Source of the DNA: Lachnospiraceae bacterium
GTDB lineage: Bacteria; Bacillota; Clostridia; Lachnospirales; Lachnospiraceae
NCBI GenBank assembly: GCA_028696165.1
Contig: JAQVHQ010000032.1
Location: 1 to 39,808 of the forward strand
Direction of reading: 5' to 3'
Length of the DNA stretch: 39,808 nucleotides
Shown here: in pieces, positions 7,842-17,813 of the stretch
How the letters are laid out: each line of letters opens with the position of its first letter
Position numbering within the stretch: the stretch's first letter is position 1
Notes under the pieces: model-generated
What the model was told of the DNA's origin: nothing
What the model saw: the letters and a program-made list of their open reading frames with translations, nothing else
The model's database searches: none
Position numbers and translations under genes: made by a program

Positions 7842-9977
7842 CTACATTGATTTTCTCTCTGCAATCTCCGCCATCTTCGCATCATTCAATCTGGTATCTC
7901 CATGCACACGGCTGTATGATAAATATCCATTCATACGGTCAATCTTTGTCAAGTTTGTAGAGCCGCATACCGGGCACACATCCATCTCAAGTTCCTGATG
8001 TCCACAGTCATCGCAGTATGCCAGTGACAGGTTTACACCTTCATAATATCCCAGTCTCATTGCACGTTTTACCAATGTTCTTACAGCTTCTGTATTGTAT
8101 CCAATCGGGTAGCGCACGTACTGAATCTTACCACCGTTGCATAACTCCCAGAAACGTCCTTCCAAATCCTGTTTCTCGATTGGTGTAAGGTCTTCTGTTA
8201 CATGACAGTGGAAACTGTTGCTTACATATGGACGGTCTGATACGCCACGGACAATTCCATACATCTTACGAAACTGTTCTACCTGCAGACCACACAGACT
8301 CTCTGCCGGTGTTCCGTAGATTGCATACAATATGTCATCCGCCACTTTAAACTGATTAATCTTGTCATTAATATACTGCAATACTTCCAATGCAAATTGT
8401 CCATCTTCTGCGATAGATTTGCCGTTGTACAATTCCTGCAGTTCATTTAAAGCCGTGATACCAAAGGAAGCTGTCATCGGTTTTAACAGTGGACGAATTT
8501 TATCATGAGGATTCAGGTGTCCACCGTAAAACCCGCCTTCACAATATGCCAATGGGTTCGTTGATGCACGCATCTCTCCCAGATAATCATAGGTACGAAT
8601 ATGGAGCTGGCGAATCATCTCCAGATAGAAATCTAAAGTCTCATAAAAGTCTGTATTCTCAGCTCTTGATTTTGCCAGAATCATAGGAAGATGAAGACTG
8701 ACTGCACCGATATTAAAACGTCCGACAAATACCGGCTCATCATTCTCATCAGCAGGCTCCATACCGCCTCTCTCATACCAGGGGCTTAAGAATGCACGAC
8801 ATCCCATTGGGCTGATAACTTTCTTATATTTCTTATACATGCTAGAAATGTATCCTTCTCCGGTCAGTGACAGCCAATCCGGATACATGGTTTTACATGA
8901 ACATGCAATTCCTGCTTCAAATACATCTTCGCATGGCTTGCCTTCTCCATGAAGTTCTTCATCATATAAAAATACAATTTTCGGGAACAGAACCGGTTTC
9001 TTATGACCTTTCTTTCCCTGACCTTCCATATGAACCTCTAAGAGAGATTTGGAAATCATTTTTTCAAATACATCTGTGCCTAAGCCAAGAGTTACTGTTA
9101 CAAACGGGTAATCTCCACGGGAAGAACCTACGGTATTAAGCTTATACTCAATTCCCTGCCATCCCTGGTCACAATCTCTGCGAACCTTATCCATAGCGTA
9201 TTCCACCGCTTTTTCTTCTCTTCCTGCCCAGCTTTCATCTGCGTATTTCAAAAATTCTTTATAGTACTTATTGTAACTTTTCTGAGCGTAGGTTCCTAGA
9301 ATCGTATCCACTTCCGGAACAGTAAATCCACCGTACTGCTGTGCTGCGGTACTCAAGATGATATCTCCCATTACGTCAAAAGCAGTATCCAGAGTCTTTG
9401 GCTCGTTGTACCATACATTACCCATCTCAAAACCATCTTTTAACACTGCGCCCACATCAAAGAGACAGCAGTTCATGGTATCTAATCGTGCAGACTGGTC
9501 ATGAATATAAATATAACCATCCTTGCATGCCTGAAGCTCATTGCGGTTCATGAAGAATTTACGGTATAATTCTTTATTTAATTCATTAAAAATCAAACTT
9601 CTCTTCGTTGCGACCAATGCGCTGTCTGTATTGGCATTGCTCTTATCACCGATATAACGAATCGCCTGACTCTTTGTATACACCTCATCCATCATATGAA
9701 TAAAGTCTAATTTATAATTACGATAATCGCGATAGCTTTTTGCCACGGCTGGGCTGACTCTTTCCAGTGCACCTTCTACGATATTGTGCATATCTAAAAT
9801 TGGAATCTCCTTTTTCCCCAGAGACTCTGCATGCTCTGTGGCAAACTTACAGATAAATTCTATTTCTTCATCTGAAAACTTATATAAAATTCTTCCTGCT
9901 GATTTATTTACCGCACGGACAATCTTATTTGCATCAAATTCTTCTTTTGTACCATCTTTTTTAACTATATATACCAT
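7842..9977 (-). CDS. nrdD: Anaerobic (class III) ribonucleoside-triphosphate reductase
   Basis: Oxygen-sensitive glycyl radical enzyme that reduces NTPs to dNTPs, 711 aa. An N-terminal ATP-cone (VKKDGTKEEFDANKIVRAVNKS, about 4-90) precedes the catalytic barrel. The C-terminus has the zinc site CDDC...CPVC and the glycyl radical loop RMNGYLSYSR, as in the family. I choose the ATG at 9977, preceded by GGAGGAAGAT, over the ATG at 10004, which has only a weak site. The activase gene nrdG, usually adjacent, is not in the flanks: downstream is the repeat region and upstream the MATE gene. A strict anaerobe is implied. Confidence 0.95.
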   Translation of the reverse strand: MVYIVKKDGTKEEFDANKIVRAVNKSAGRILYKFSDEEIEFICKFATEHAESLGKKEIPILDMHNIVEGALERVSPAVAKSYRDYRNYKLDFIHMMDEVYTKSQAIRYIGDKSNANTDSALVATKRSLIFNELNKELYRKFFMNRNELQACKDGYIYIHDQSARLDTMNCCLFDVGAVLKDGFEMGNVWYNEPKTLDTAFDVMGDIILSTAAQQYGGFTVPEVDTILGTYAQKSYNKYYKEFLKYADESWAGREEKAVEYAMDKVRRDCDQGWQGIEYKLNTVGSSRGDYPFVTVTLGLGTDVFEKMISKSLLEVHMEGQGKKGHKKPVLFPKIVFLYDEELHGEGKPCEDVFEAGIACSCKTMYPDWLSLTGEGYISSMYKKYKKVISPMGCRAFLSPWYERGGMEPADENDEPVFVGRFNIGAVSLHLPMILAKSRAENTDFYETLDFYLEMIRQLHIRTYDYLGEMRASTNPLAYCEGGFYGGHLNPHDKIRPLLKPMTASFGITALNELQELYNGKSIAEDGQFALEVLQYINDKINQFKVADDILYAIYGTPAESLCGLQVEQFRKMYGIVRGVSDRPYVSNSFHCHVTEDLTPIEKQDLEGRFWELCNGGKIQYVRYPIGYNTEAVRTLVKRAMRLGYYEGVNLSLAYCDDCGHQELEMDVCPVCGSTNLTKIDRMNGYLSYSRVHGDTRLNDAKMAEIAERKSM

Positions 9978-10040
9978 ATCTTCCTCCACTACATCTTGTG
10001 TCATTTTACATTCTTTCCATCTATATGTTGTATGCTATCC

Positions 10041-10069
10041 AGTATATCACTTATTACAGGACTTGAAAA
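10041..10069 (-). promoter_or_regulatory. Candidate nrdD promoter
   Basis: -10 TATACT (10046-10041) with a poor -35 TTTTCA (10069-10064) and 17-nt spacer. No convincing pair of NrdR boxes was found around it. Confidence 0.4.
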
Positions 10070-10119
10070 GATATAATTTTCACAAAATTCATGCCAATTT
10101 TCACCTGTAATTTTTCTGT

Positions 10120-11475
10120 CTATCTTGTGACATTGCGAAGCCATTTATAAGACCGATATCTCTTGTAGACAAATGGCATCTTCACAAGTTCATCACTTAC
10201 CAGGATAAAATATACCACGGTAACCGGCAAATCCAATACAAATGCTGCAACAAAACCAAGTAGGATAGAGAATCCCCACATAAATACCAAATCGATGATA
10301 AGCCCTGCTTTGGTATCTCCGCCGCCTCTGAAGATTCCCACAACCCAGGTAGAATTAATGCTCTGTGCCACACAGTAATAACTCATCACGAACATCATAA
10401 TTCTCAAGTAACCTTTTGCCTCCTGGCTAAGTGTCAGGAAATGACGTGCCACCGGAGAGATGCACAGAATAACCACTGCTCCACATAATCCCAGCACAAC
10501 AGACATCTTAGTAAACAGTCTTCCATATTCCTTTGCCACATCCTCACGGCCTTCACCAATACTCTTGCCAATCATAATCGCAGTTGCACCGGCAACGCCA
10601 AAGGAAACCACCATGGCCAGCTGACGGCTGACCTGAGTTACCGAATTGGCAGCTACCGCCGCCTGACCCAAATGTCCCATAATACTGGTCATAACAGCCA
10701 TTCCCAGTCCCCAGGCCAACTCATTTAATACAACCGGCAGAGAAATCTTTATAAAATCCTCCAACAGCAGTTTGTCATGAGTTACCAGGTCTGACAACTT
10801 AAAACGAATCGTATCATTATACTTACAGTCATAAACTACTACAATAATCAGCTCTACCACTCTGGCAATCAAAGTACCCAGTGCTGCTCCGGCGATTCCC
10901 ATAGCTGGACAACCAAACAATCCAAAGATAAAGACTGCATTCAAAATCACATTAACCGCCAGTGAACATGCATATGTAATCGTGGCAATCATAACCTTCT
11001 CAATACTGCGGACAATATTTAGATACACCATGGTAATCGCTGATAAAATATAGGAAAATGAAATAATCCGCAAATAACGGACACCCTCTGCGACTACTGC
11101 CTCTTCTCTGGTAAACAGATGCATCAGCTGTGTAGGAATCAGCCACACAGCCGCCATAAAAATCAAAGCTACCACAATCCCCATGCGAAGAGCCATACCC
11201 ATTATTTTCTCAATGGTTCTGGTATCTCTTTTTCCCCAGTACTGCGCCGTTAGCACTGCCGCACCAGATGTCAGTCCAAAGAAAATTAAAGTCATGACAA
11301 AATAGACCTGCCCCGCTAAAGAAGAAGCCGACAACGCCGTCTCTCCCACCTTGCCAAGCATAATTACGTCTGCTGAAGTCACACCAACATTAATTAAATT
11401 CTGCAAAGCCATAGGAATTACCAGCCCTGCAACAGTTTTATAAAACTGCTTTTTGTCAATCTGTACACCACTCAT
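10120..11475 (-). CDS. MATE family efflux transporter
   Basis: Multidrug and toxin extrusion type exporter of 451 aa with about 12 hydrophobic segments in two homologous halves. Typical sequences are IPMALQNLINVGVTSADVIMLGKVGETALSASSLAGQ in the first half and the matching LPVVLNELAWGLGMAVMTSIMGHLG in the second. MATE proteins expel cationic compounds using Na+ or H+; substrate unknown here. Ribosome site GAGGT lies 7 nt before the ATG. It has its own promoter and looks monocistronic. Confidence 0.93.
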   Translation of the reverse strand: MSGVQIDKKQFYKTVAGLVIPMALQNLINVGVTSADVIMLGKVGETALSASSLAGQVYFVMTLIFFGLTSGAAVLTAQYWGKRDTRTIEKIMGMALRMGIVVALIFMAAVWLIPTQLMHLFTREEAVVAEGVRYLRIISFSYILSAITMVYLNIVRSIEKVMIATITYACSLAVNVILNAVFIFGLFGCPAMGIAGAALGTLIARVVELIIVVVYDCKYNDTIRFKLSDLVTHDKLLLEDFIKISLPVVLNELAWGLGMAVMTSIMGHLGQAAVAANSVTQVSRQLAMVVSFGVAGATAIMIGKSIGEGREDVAKEYGRLFTKMSVVLGLCGAVVILCISPVARHFLTLSQEAKGYLRIMMFVMSYYCVAQSINSTWVVGIFRGGGDTKAGLIIDLVFMWGFSILLGFVAAFVLDLPVTVVYFILVSDELVKMPFVYKRYRSYKWLRNVTR

Positions 11476-11533
11476 AAAACAACCTCATTCCAATACAATA
11501 TTTTCTCCACGCCTTTTAAGGTACGTAATCACC

Positions 11534-11561
11534 ATTGTATCAGATAAGCTGAAACTTTCAA
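11534..11561 (-). promoter_or_regulatory. MATE gene promoter
   Basis: -35 TTGAAA (11561-11556), 16-nt spacer, -10 TACAAT (11539-11534), about 60 nt upstream of the start codon. Confidence 0.6.
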
Positions 11562-11601
11562 CCCCTAATTATAAGCTAATTTTACTTCAGATTACAGTCC
11601 A

Positions 11602-11640
11602 AGAAGGCGGTCCGCCTAAGTTTCAAGCGGTCCGCCTTCT
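11602..11640 (-). terminator. GC-rich hairpin after gatB
   Basis: A perfect 14-bp inverted repeat (AGAAGGCGGTCCGC, 11602-11615, with its complement at 11627-11640) and an 11-nt loop. It sits 50 nt past the gatB stop and before the MATE promoter, so it probably ends the gat operon, though the minus-strand flank is only weakly T-rich. Confidence 0.6.
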
Positions 11641-11690
11641 GATTTTCACACATACAAGAGAAATACTCGAAGACCTTTCTCCCTATATGT

Positions 11691-13121
11691 CTATAATAAT
11701 TCTTTTAAGATTTTATTTACCATTCCAGGATTTGCTTTTCCCTGCGTAGCTTTCATAGTCTGTCCTACCAGGAAACCAATCGCCTTCTGTTTACCATTAT
11801 GATAATCTTCTACTGACTGAGGATTTGCTTTTATAATCTCTTCAATAGTTGCCTTCAGAGCTCCTTCATCACTTACAGATTTAAGACCTTTCTCTTCTAC
11901 ATAAGCATCCGGGTCAATATCCTTTTCAAATATCTGCTCGAATACTTCCTTTGCCACACTGCTGTTGATGGTTCCGCTCTCAGCCAAATCAACTAATTTT
12001 GCCAGATTTTCCGGTGAAAATGTAATATCCTCCGGACTCTGTCCTCTCTCGCCTAACAGACGAAGGGTTTCAACCATAAGCCAGTTAGATACTTTCTTCG
12101 GATTCTTGCAGATAGCTGTAGTTGCTTCAAACATATCGGCCATCTTCTTAGAAGATGTGATAATCTCAGCATCGTACTTCGGAATACCAAAGTCTTTTTC
12201 GTAACGTGCAAGTTTCTCTGTACGAAGTTCCGGCTGTTTTGCTCTGATTTCATCCAGCCATTCATCGCTGATGACAACCGGCACTAAGTCCGGATCCGGG
12301 AAGTAGCGGTAATCCTGTGCATCTTCTTTGGAACGCATTGCATAGGAATATTCCTTGTTATCATCCCATCTTCTGGTTTCCTGAATAACGGATTTTCCTT
12401 CTTCGATTAATTCAATCTGTCTGGCACGTTCTCCCTCGATTGCTCTTGAGATAGCTTTAAAAGAGTTTAAGTTCTTCATCTCTGTTCTGGTTCCAAATTC
12501 CGGTGCACCTACTTCACGAACAGACAGGTTGACATCGGCACGCATAGAACCTTCCTGGAGTTTGCAGTCAGAAGCTCCCAGATATTGAATAATCAGACGA
12601 AGCTTATCTAAGTATGCATTTACTTCTTCAGCACTTCTCATATCAGGTTCTGATACGATTTCGATCAGTGGTACACCGCTTCGGTTATAGTCAACCAGAG
12701 TACAGTCTTCCCACTCATCATGAATCAGCTTACCGGCATCTTCTTCCATATGAATCTCATGGATTCCAACTTTTTTCTTGCCTGCACCGGTCTCAATCTC
12801 TACAAATCCATCATGGCAGATTGGCAGATATAACTGTGAAATCTGATAGTTCTGCGGATTATCCGGATAGAAATAATTCTTACGGTCAAATTTACAATAC
12901 TGGTTAATCTCACAGTTAGTCGCTAAGCCAACTGCTAAAGCATATTCTACCACCTGCTTATTTAATACAGGAAGAGAACCCGGCATACCGGTACATACCG
13001 GACAGGTATGAGTGTTTGGCGCTCCTCCAAATTCCGTAGAGCATCCACAGAAAATCTTTGTCTTACTGGCTAACTCCACATGTACTTCCAATCCGATGAC
13101 GGTCTCATATTGTCTGCTCAT
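11691..13121 (-). CDS. gatB: Asp-tRNA(Asn)/Glu-tRNA(Gln) amidotransferase subunit B
   Basis: Subunit of GatCAB that binds misacylated tRNA and phosphorylates its side chain before amidation, 476 aa, full length. Signatures: ETVIGLEVHVEL at the N-terminus, zinc-type CGCS...CPVC, FDRKNYFYPDNPQNYQISQ, and the C-terminal YqeY-like tail (VGQTMKATQGKANPGMVNKI). The start codon shares its last base with the end of gatA, so translation is coupled. It is the last gene of the aspS-gatCAB operon. Confidence 0.97.
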   Translation of the reverse strand: MSRQYETVIGLEVHVELASKTKIFCGCSTEFGGAPNTHTCPVCTGMPGSLPVLNKQVVEYALAVGLATNCEINQYCKFDRKNYFYPDNPQNYQISQLYLPICHDGFVEIETGAGKKKVGIHEIHMEEDAGKLIHDEWEDCTLVDYNRSGVPLIEIVSEPDMRSAEEVNAYLDKLRLIIQYLGASDCKLQEGSMRADVNLSVREVGAPEFGTRTEMKNLNSFKAISRAIEGERARQIELIEEGKSVIQETRRWDDNKEYSYAMRSKEDAQDYRYFPDPDLVPVVISDEWLDEIRAKQPELRTEKLARYEKDFGIPKYDAEIITSSKKMADMFEATTAICKNPKKVSNWLMVETLRLLGERGQSPEDITFSPENLAKLVDLAESGTINSSVAKEVFEQIFEKDIDPDAYVEEKGLKSVSDEGALKATIEEIIKANPQSVEDYHNGKQKAIGFLVGQTMKATQGKANPGMVNKILKELL

Positions 13122-14593
13122 TATTGTGCACCTCCCATTACTGCCGGACTGTGCTCATAACCTCTGCTCTGTTCGTAAGCATATCCTACGCGAATAACAT
13201 TCTTCTCTTTAAAACAATCTCCGATAATCTGTAAACCAACCGGAAGTCCTTTTGAATCTGTTCCGCATGGAACAGACATTCCCGGAAGGCCTGCCAGATT
13301 GACTGATATCGTATAAATATCTCCCAGATACATTTTCAATGGATCGGATAAACTCTTGCCTAACTCTGGTGCTGTTGTCGGTGCTGCCGGTCCTAATATT
13401 ACATCATATTTTGCAAATGCTTTGTCAAATGCCTGTTTAATCAATGCCTTTGTTCTTAATGCTTTCAGATAATAAGCATCATAATAACCACTGCTTAATA
13501 CGAAAGAACCAAGCATAATACGTCTCTTTACTTCCGGTCCAAAACCTGCGGAACGGGTTTTCTTATACATATTGTGAAGACCTTCATAATCAGCTGCACG
13601 ATATCCGTATTTTACTCCATCAAATCTGGACAAGTTGGAGCTTGCCTCTGCAGAAGCAATTACATAGTAAGCAGGAATCGCATATTCTACCAGACTCAGG
13701 TCAAACTCTTCTACGATGGCGCCTTTGCTCTTTAATACTTCCACAGCTGCCAGTACTTTTTCCTTTACTTCTTCATCAAGACCTTCCCCGAAATAGTCCT
13801 TCGGAATACCAATCTTCATGCCTTTTACGTCATCTACCAGAGCTGAAGTAAAATCTAAATCATCACGTTTCATAGAGGTGCTGTCCTTTGTATCATAAGA
13901 ACTGATTGCCTCTAATATAGTCGCACAGTCTGTTACATCTTTTGCGATTGGTCCAATCTGATCCAGAGAAGAACCATATGCAATCAATCCATAGCGGGAT
14001 ACAGTGCCATAGGTTGGCTTAATTCCAACCACACCGCAAAAAGAACTTGGCTGACGAATCGAACCGCCGGTATCAGAACCTAATGCATAAGAACACTCTT
14101 CTGCTGCAACTGCTGCACAGGAACCACCTGACGAACCGCCAGGTACATGTTCTGCATTCCATGGATTCCTGGTCACACCATATGCGGATGTCTCAGTGGT
14201 ACTTCCCATGGCAAATTCATCCATGTTCGTTTTGCCTAAGATAACTGCACCTGCCTTTTCCAGATTAAGTACAGCTTCTGCTGTATAAGTAGGTTTAAAA
14301 TTGCTCAGGATTTTAGAACTGCAGGTCGTCAGCAGATCTTTGGTACACATATTATCCTTAATTGCCACAGGCACTCCTGCCAATGGACCTGTTAATGATC
14401 CTTCATCTATTAATTTCTGAACTTCTTCGGCTCTTTTTAATGCGCCTTCTTTATCAACGGTCACATAACAGTTGTATGTGCCATCTAATTTCTCAATCTG
14501 CTCTATGGCAGCTTTTACTGCTTCTAATACCGTGATTTCTTTTGCTTTGATTTTCTTACCAAGCTCCACGGCTGTCATACTCATGATGTTCAC
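13121..14593 (-). CDS. gatA: Asp-tRNA(Asn)/Glu-tRNA(Gln) amidotransferase subunit A
   Basis: Glutaminase subunit, 490 aa, of the amidase-signature family. The Ser-cisSer-Lys triad is visible: Lys in VAIKDN near residue 78, Ser in SDTGGSIRQPSSF and the nucleophile region PGGSSGGSCAAV. It releases ammonia from Gln or Asn, which is channelled to GatB. The chosen start is GTG at 14593, 9 nt after AGGAGG; an ATG three codons later is less well placed. It follows gatC by 14 nt. Confidence 0.97.
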   Translation of the reverse strand: MNIMSMTAVELGKKIKAKEITVLEAVKAAIEQIEKLDGTYNCYVTVDKEGALKRAEEVQKLIDEGSLTGPLAGVPVAIKDNMCTKDLLTTCSSKILSNFKPTYTAEAVLNLEKAGAVILGKTNMDEFAMGSTTETSAYGVTRNPWNAEHVPGGSSGGSCAAVAAEECSYALGSDTGGSIRQPSSFCGVVGIKPTYGTVSRYGLIAYGSSLDQIGPIAKDVTDCATILEAISSYDTKDSTSMKRDDLDFTSALVDDVKGMKIGIPKDYFGEGLDEEVKEKVLAAVEVLKSKGAIVEEFDLSLVEYAIPAYYVIASAEASSNLSRFDGVKYGYRAADYEGLHNMYKKTRSAGFGPEVKRRIMLGSFVLSSGYYDAYYLKALRTKALIKQAFDKAFAKYDVILGPAAPTTAPELGKSLSDPLKMYLGDIYTISVNLAGLPGMSVPCGTDSKGLPVGLQIIGDCFKEKNVIRVGYAYEQSRGYEHSPAVMGGAQ

Positions 14594-14607
14594 CTTTTGT
14601 CTCCTCC

Positions 14608-14901
14608 TTAGTCAACGGTTTTTGGAACCTTATAAGATCCATCTTTTTTCTCCGGTGCATTCTGAAGCATCTGCTCACGGTTATCCCCATTGGTTACCAC
14701 ATCTTCACGGAATACATTCTGTACCTGGAAGGCATGAGACATAGGCTCTACCCCTGTGGTATCTAATTCATTTAATTTGTCGATATAGTCCAGCATGCGG
14801 TTCATATCATCCTTCGCCTGCTGCTTTTCTTCCTCATTTAATTCCAGCTTAGCCAGAATTCCCACATAATCAATGGTTTCATCTGTTATATTATTTGCCA
14901 T
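14608..14901 (-). CDS. gatC: Asp-tRNA(Asn)/Glu-tRNA(Gln) amidotransferase subunit C
   Basis: Small scaffold subunit of 97 aa that wraps around GatA and holds it to GatB. Family features: [22 protein letters not shown], then [26 protein letters not shown] and the tail with FREDVV. Position directly before gatA is the standard order C-A-B. Confidence 0.95.
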   Translation of the reverse strand: MANNITDETIDYVGILAKLELNEEEKQQAKDDMNRMLDYIDKLNELDTTGVEPMSHAFQVQNVFREDVVTNGDNREQMLQNAPEKKDGSYKVPKTVD

Positions 14902-14971
14902 AACTGCCTCTTTCTTCTATATTTTCTTCTATATTATTTTCGTCTGGCCTGTTTTTATACTCTACTGTTTA

Positions 14972-16315
14972 TCATGCAGCATCTGTGTCTATTTCAGGCT
15001 GGGATGGTGTCAATTTTACAGTTGCTTCAGTCATTATTCGAATGGACTCACCGGCAACAAACTCTACATTTTTATAGATATTGGTCTCAGCTTCATCCTC
15101 CTCCATATCTAACCATAAACTGGAATATGAACCATAATAATCATCTGGCCATGTTGATTCAATATAGGTATAGTCTCCCTTTATCAACTCCACATCATAA
15201 GTACCTGCCGGAATATCCACACCTACTTCATAAACCGTGGTATTATCTACATCATCAATACCTGTAAGTTCAACTGTCTCGGCCAAAGGATTGATTTCTC
15301 TTGCAGTTATTGTATCTGTTCTCGCATTATCTGCTGTTATGGAAACAACCAGTCTGCCTTCCACATACACGACAGCACCATCAAACAAACGATAATCCTC
15401 ATCTGTTGTCTGTCCATCCTCTGATAAATCGCTGTAGAAATAAATTGAATTTTCTTCATCATCCACATTTATATATCCTGAACCCGACACTACAGACACG
15501 TTGTATCTTCCTTCTGGTATATCCACTCCGACAGTATAAAATCCCGGAACCAGTTCTGTCTGATAGTATTCTCCAGTTCCCGGCTCAAAATCGCGTTCCA
15601 GATATTCATACGGGTCGTATTCTTCTTCTAAATAATCATCTGAATACTCGTCCGAACCGATCCCATCTGAAACAGAATCCTTGATGCTATAATATACACT
15701 GCCAATGATACCGCTTAACAGATACAGTACAAAGACAACCACCACAATAACTATGACAATCCTGGTTCCACTGCGCTTAGGTTTCTTCTGTGTTGCGCTT
15801 CCCTGGCTCAGTATCTGCTGACTTAATGTGTTTTTTGTATAGCTGCTTTGTGCTGTTTCATACCCGCTTTGTGCACTGCCGTATCCATTTCCATTTGGAT
15901 GTACCTCTTTATACTGTGCCTGCTTTTGAAAGTTTTCATTGACTTTCTGGTACTGCTTTGCCGCTTTTTGATAAGTCTGATTGGACTGCCGATTCTGCCT
16001 CCTGGCTTCTGCATCTGCAGCATTTTGGGCTCCACCATAATATTTACGGCTTCCCCCATCCAGCTTATCCTTCTGATATTGTGCGTGGGATGCATTATTC
16101 CCACTGGATTTGCCTCTTTTGATAAATCGTCCCGCTGCATTCTGAACATATTCCTGTGGGGTAGTTCCTTTTGCATTTTCAAAAGTAACGCCCTGGCTGT
16201 TGTCATTGCGGTTCAAGTGATACATGTCATCGGATTTTCTATTATCCATTCCACATTCACTGCAGATTCCGTTGTGCAGCTTACCGCCGCATAGTCTACA
16301 ACAATTTTTCTTCAT
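14972..16315 (-). CDS. Zinc-ribbon single-pass membrane protein, function unknown
   Basis: A 447-aa protein I cannot name. Residues 5-21 form a zinc ribbon (CRLCGG...CSECGMD). Residues about 25-180 are a low-complexity Gln/Asn/Tyr/Ser-rich segment, a TM helix is near 184-206 (IVIVIVVVVFVLYLL), followed by an acidic stretch. The extracytoplasmic part carries two copies, about 100 residues apart, of a beta-rich module with core VGVDIP(E/A)G(R/T)Y(N/D)V. Topology implied: ribbon inside, repeats outside. It sits between aspS (33 nt) and gatC (70 nt) in a housekeeping operon. Start supported by AAGGGAG. Confidence 0.85.
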   Translation of the reverse strand: MKKNCCRLCGGKLHNGICSECGMDNRKSDDMYHLNRNDNSQGVTFENAKGTTPQEYVQNAAGRFIKRGKSSGNNASHAQYQKDKLDGGSRKYYGGAQNAADAEARRQNRQSNQTYQKAAKQYQKVNENFQKQAQYKEVHPNGNGYGSAQSGYETAQSSYTKNTLSQQILSQGSATQKKPKRSGTRIVIVIVVVVFVLYLLSGIIGSVYYSIKDSVSDGIGSDEYSDDYLEEEYDPYEYLERDFEPGTGEYYQTELVPGFYTVGVDIPEGRYNVSVVSGSGYINVDDEENSIYFYSDLSEDGQTTDEDYRLFDGAVVYVEGRLVVSITADNARTDTITAREINPLAETVELTGIDDVDNTTVYEVGVDIPAGTYDVELIKGDYTYIESTWPDDYYGSYSSLWLDMEEDEAETNIYKNVEFVAGESIRIMTEATVKLTPSQPEIDTDAA

Positions 16316-16348
16316 ACGCTCTCCCTTTTGCAGCTTACGGAATTTATC

Positions 16349-17680
16349 TTATGGCTCCAGACGGTTTAAGTCTCTTGGGAACAGTGTAGTCTCCCGCACA
16401 TTATCTTCGCCTACCAGCTTCATGGTAAGACGCTCCAGCCCGATTCCCAGACCACCGTGAGGCGGCATTCCGTGCTTGAACGCATCCAGATAATGCTCCA
16501 ATCCTTCCTCTGTCATATTCCGCGCTGCTATCTTTTCTACTAAACTTGTGTAGTCATGAATACGCTGACCACCTGTGGTTATCTCTAATCCGTGAAACAG
16601 TAAATCAAAACTTAAGGTGTAAGTAGTATCGGCAGGGTCATCCATCGCATAGAAAGGACGTTTCTTGGAAGGATAATGTGTGACAAATACAAAATCTGCA
16701 TCATATTCTTCTTTAAAATACTGACCAATCAAAGCTTCTTCTTCTGGCTCTAAATCAAATGGATTACGAATTTTACGGTCATATTTTTCTGAAACCAGCT
16801 TCTTAGCTTCATCGAAACGTACAAATGGAATCTTATCTGTATTTGGAAGAGTCATGCCAAGCATCTTGATTTCCTTGGCATAATCTTTCTTTAACAGTTC
16901 CATGGTATATTGTAAAAATCCTGTTTCCATTCCCATGATGTCTTCAAATCCATCAATATAACCCATCTCAAAGTCCAGACTGGTGTATTCATTCAAATGT
17001 CTCTTTGTGTTATGCTTCTCTGCACGAAATACTGGTGCAGTCTCAAAAACACGGTCAAACACACCTACCATCATCTGCTTATATAACTGTGGACTCTGCT
17101 CCAATACAGCTGGTTTATGGAAATATTCCAGCTTAAATATATTAGCTCCGCCCTCTGCACCTTTTGCTCCAATCTTAGGTGTATGAATTTCTGTAAATCC
17201 CTGAGTATACAAAAATTCACGAAAACCTCTTACCACACCTTCCTGAATTTTAAACTTTGCGCGTTCTCTTACGTTTCTAAGAGAGATTGCTCTCTTGTTT
17301 AACTTAGCTTCCAGAGAAGTGTTTAATTTCCATTTGGAAATTGCCAAAGGCATGGCTTCTACCGGCTCAGATAATACTTTAATCTCTTTGATTCGTATTT
17401 CCAGCCCATGAGGTGCCCTCTCTTCTTTTCTCACTACACCTTCTACTTCAATAGTAGCCGCTTCTCGCAAATCTTTCAACTGGTAATTTGTAATTTCTTC
17501 CTCAAATACTGTCTGAAGCAGTCCTTCTCTCTTTCTAAGGACCACAAATGCCACATCACCCATATCACGAATGGTATGAATTGCACCATTTACCTTAACA
17601 GTCTGTCCTTCATAATCTTTTTCTAATAACTGGCTAATCTCTAAAGTTTCTTTCTGTTGTACTCCTGATAAAAATTCCAT
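16349..17680 (-). CDS. aspS: Aspartyl-tRNA synthetase, short archaeal-type, probably non-discriminating
   Basis: Class IIb synthetase of 443 aa. An N-terminal OB-fold anticodon domain (about 15-105) leads into the catalytic domain with motif 2 FRAEKHNTKRHLNE and motif 3 GLGIGLERLTM. It lacks the GAD insertion that makes ordinary bacterial AspRS about 590 aa, so it belongs to the archaeal-like group. Bacteria with this type plus GatCAB usually charge both tRNA(Asp) and tRNA(Asn) with Asp, the latter being amidated by GatCAB. The operon with gatCAB and the T-box in front support that. AsnRS is a possible confusion, but length and context favour AspRS. Confidence 0.88.
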   Translation of the reverse strand: MEFLSGVQQKETLEISQLLEKDYEGQTVKVNGAIHTIRDMGDVAFVVLRKREGLLQTVFEEEITNYQLKDLREAATIEVEGVVRKEERAPHGLEIRIKEIKVLSEPVEAMPLAISKWKLNTSLEAKLNKRAISLRNVRERAKFKIQEGVVRGFREFLYTQGFTEIHTPKIGAKGAEGGANIFKLEYFHKPAVLEQSPQLYKQMMVGVFDRVFETAPVFRAEKHNTKRHLNEYTSLDFEMGYIDGFEDIMGMETGFLQYTMELLKKDYAKEIKMLGMTLPNTDKIPFVRFDEAKKLVSEKYDRKIRNPFDLEPEEEALIGQYFKEEYDADFVFVTHYPSKKRPFYAMDDPADTTYTLSFDLLFHGLEITTGGQRIHDYTSLVEKIAARNMTEEGLEHYLDAFKHGMPPHGGLGIGLERLTMKLVGEDNVRETTLFPRDLNRLEP

Positions 17681-17734
17681 GTCTTCCTCCTGCTATTTTA
17701 TTGGTTAACTGTATCCGGTTCCATCTGGTTTTGT

Positions 17735-17762
17735 ATCATAAAAAATATAAGTTTCCTGTCAT
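17735..17762 (-). promoter_or_regulatory. Candidate internal promoter for aspS
   Basis: -35 ATGACA (17762-17757), 16-nt spacer, -10 TATGAT (17740-17735), located after both leader terminators and about 55 nt before the aspS start. Could give T-box-independent basal expression. Confidence 0.35.
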
Positions 17763-17813
17763 AACAGGGAATATTACAGCATTTTCTTCTTCCATTTTCT
17801 GAAAAAAGGCAAT

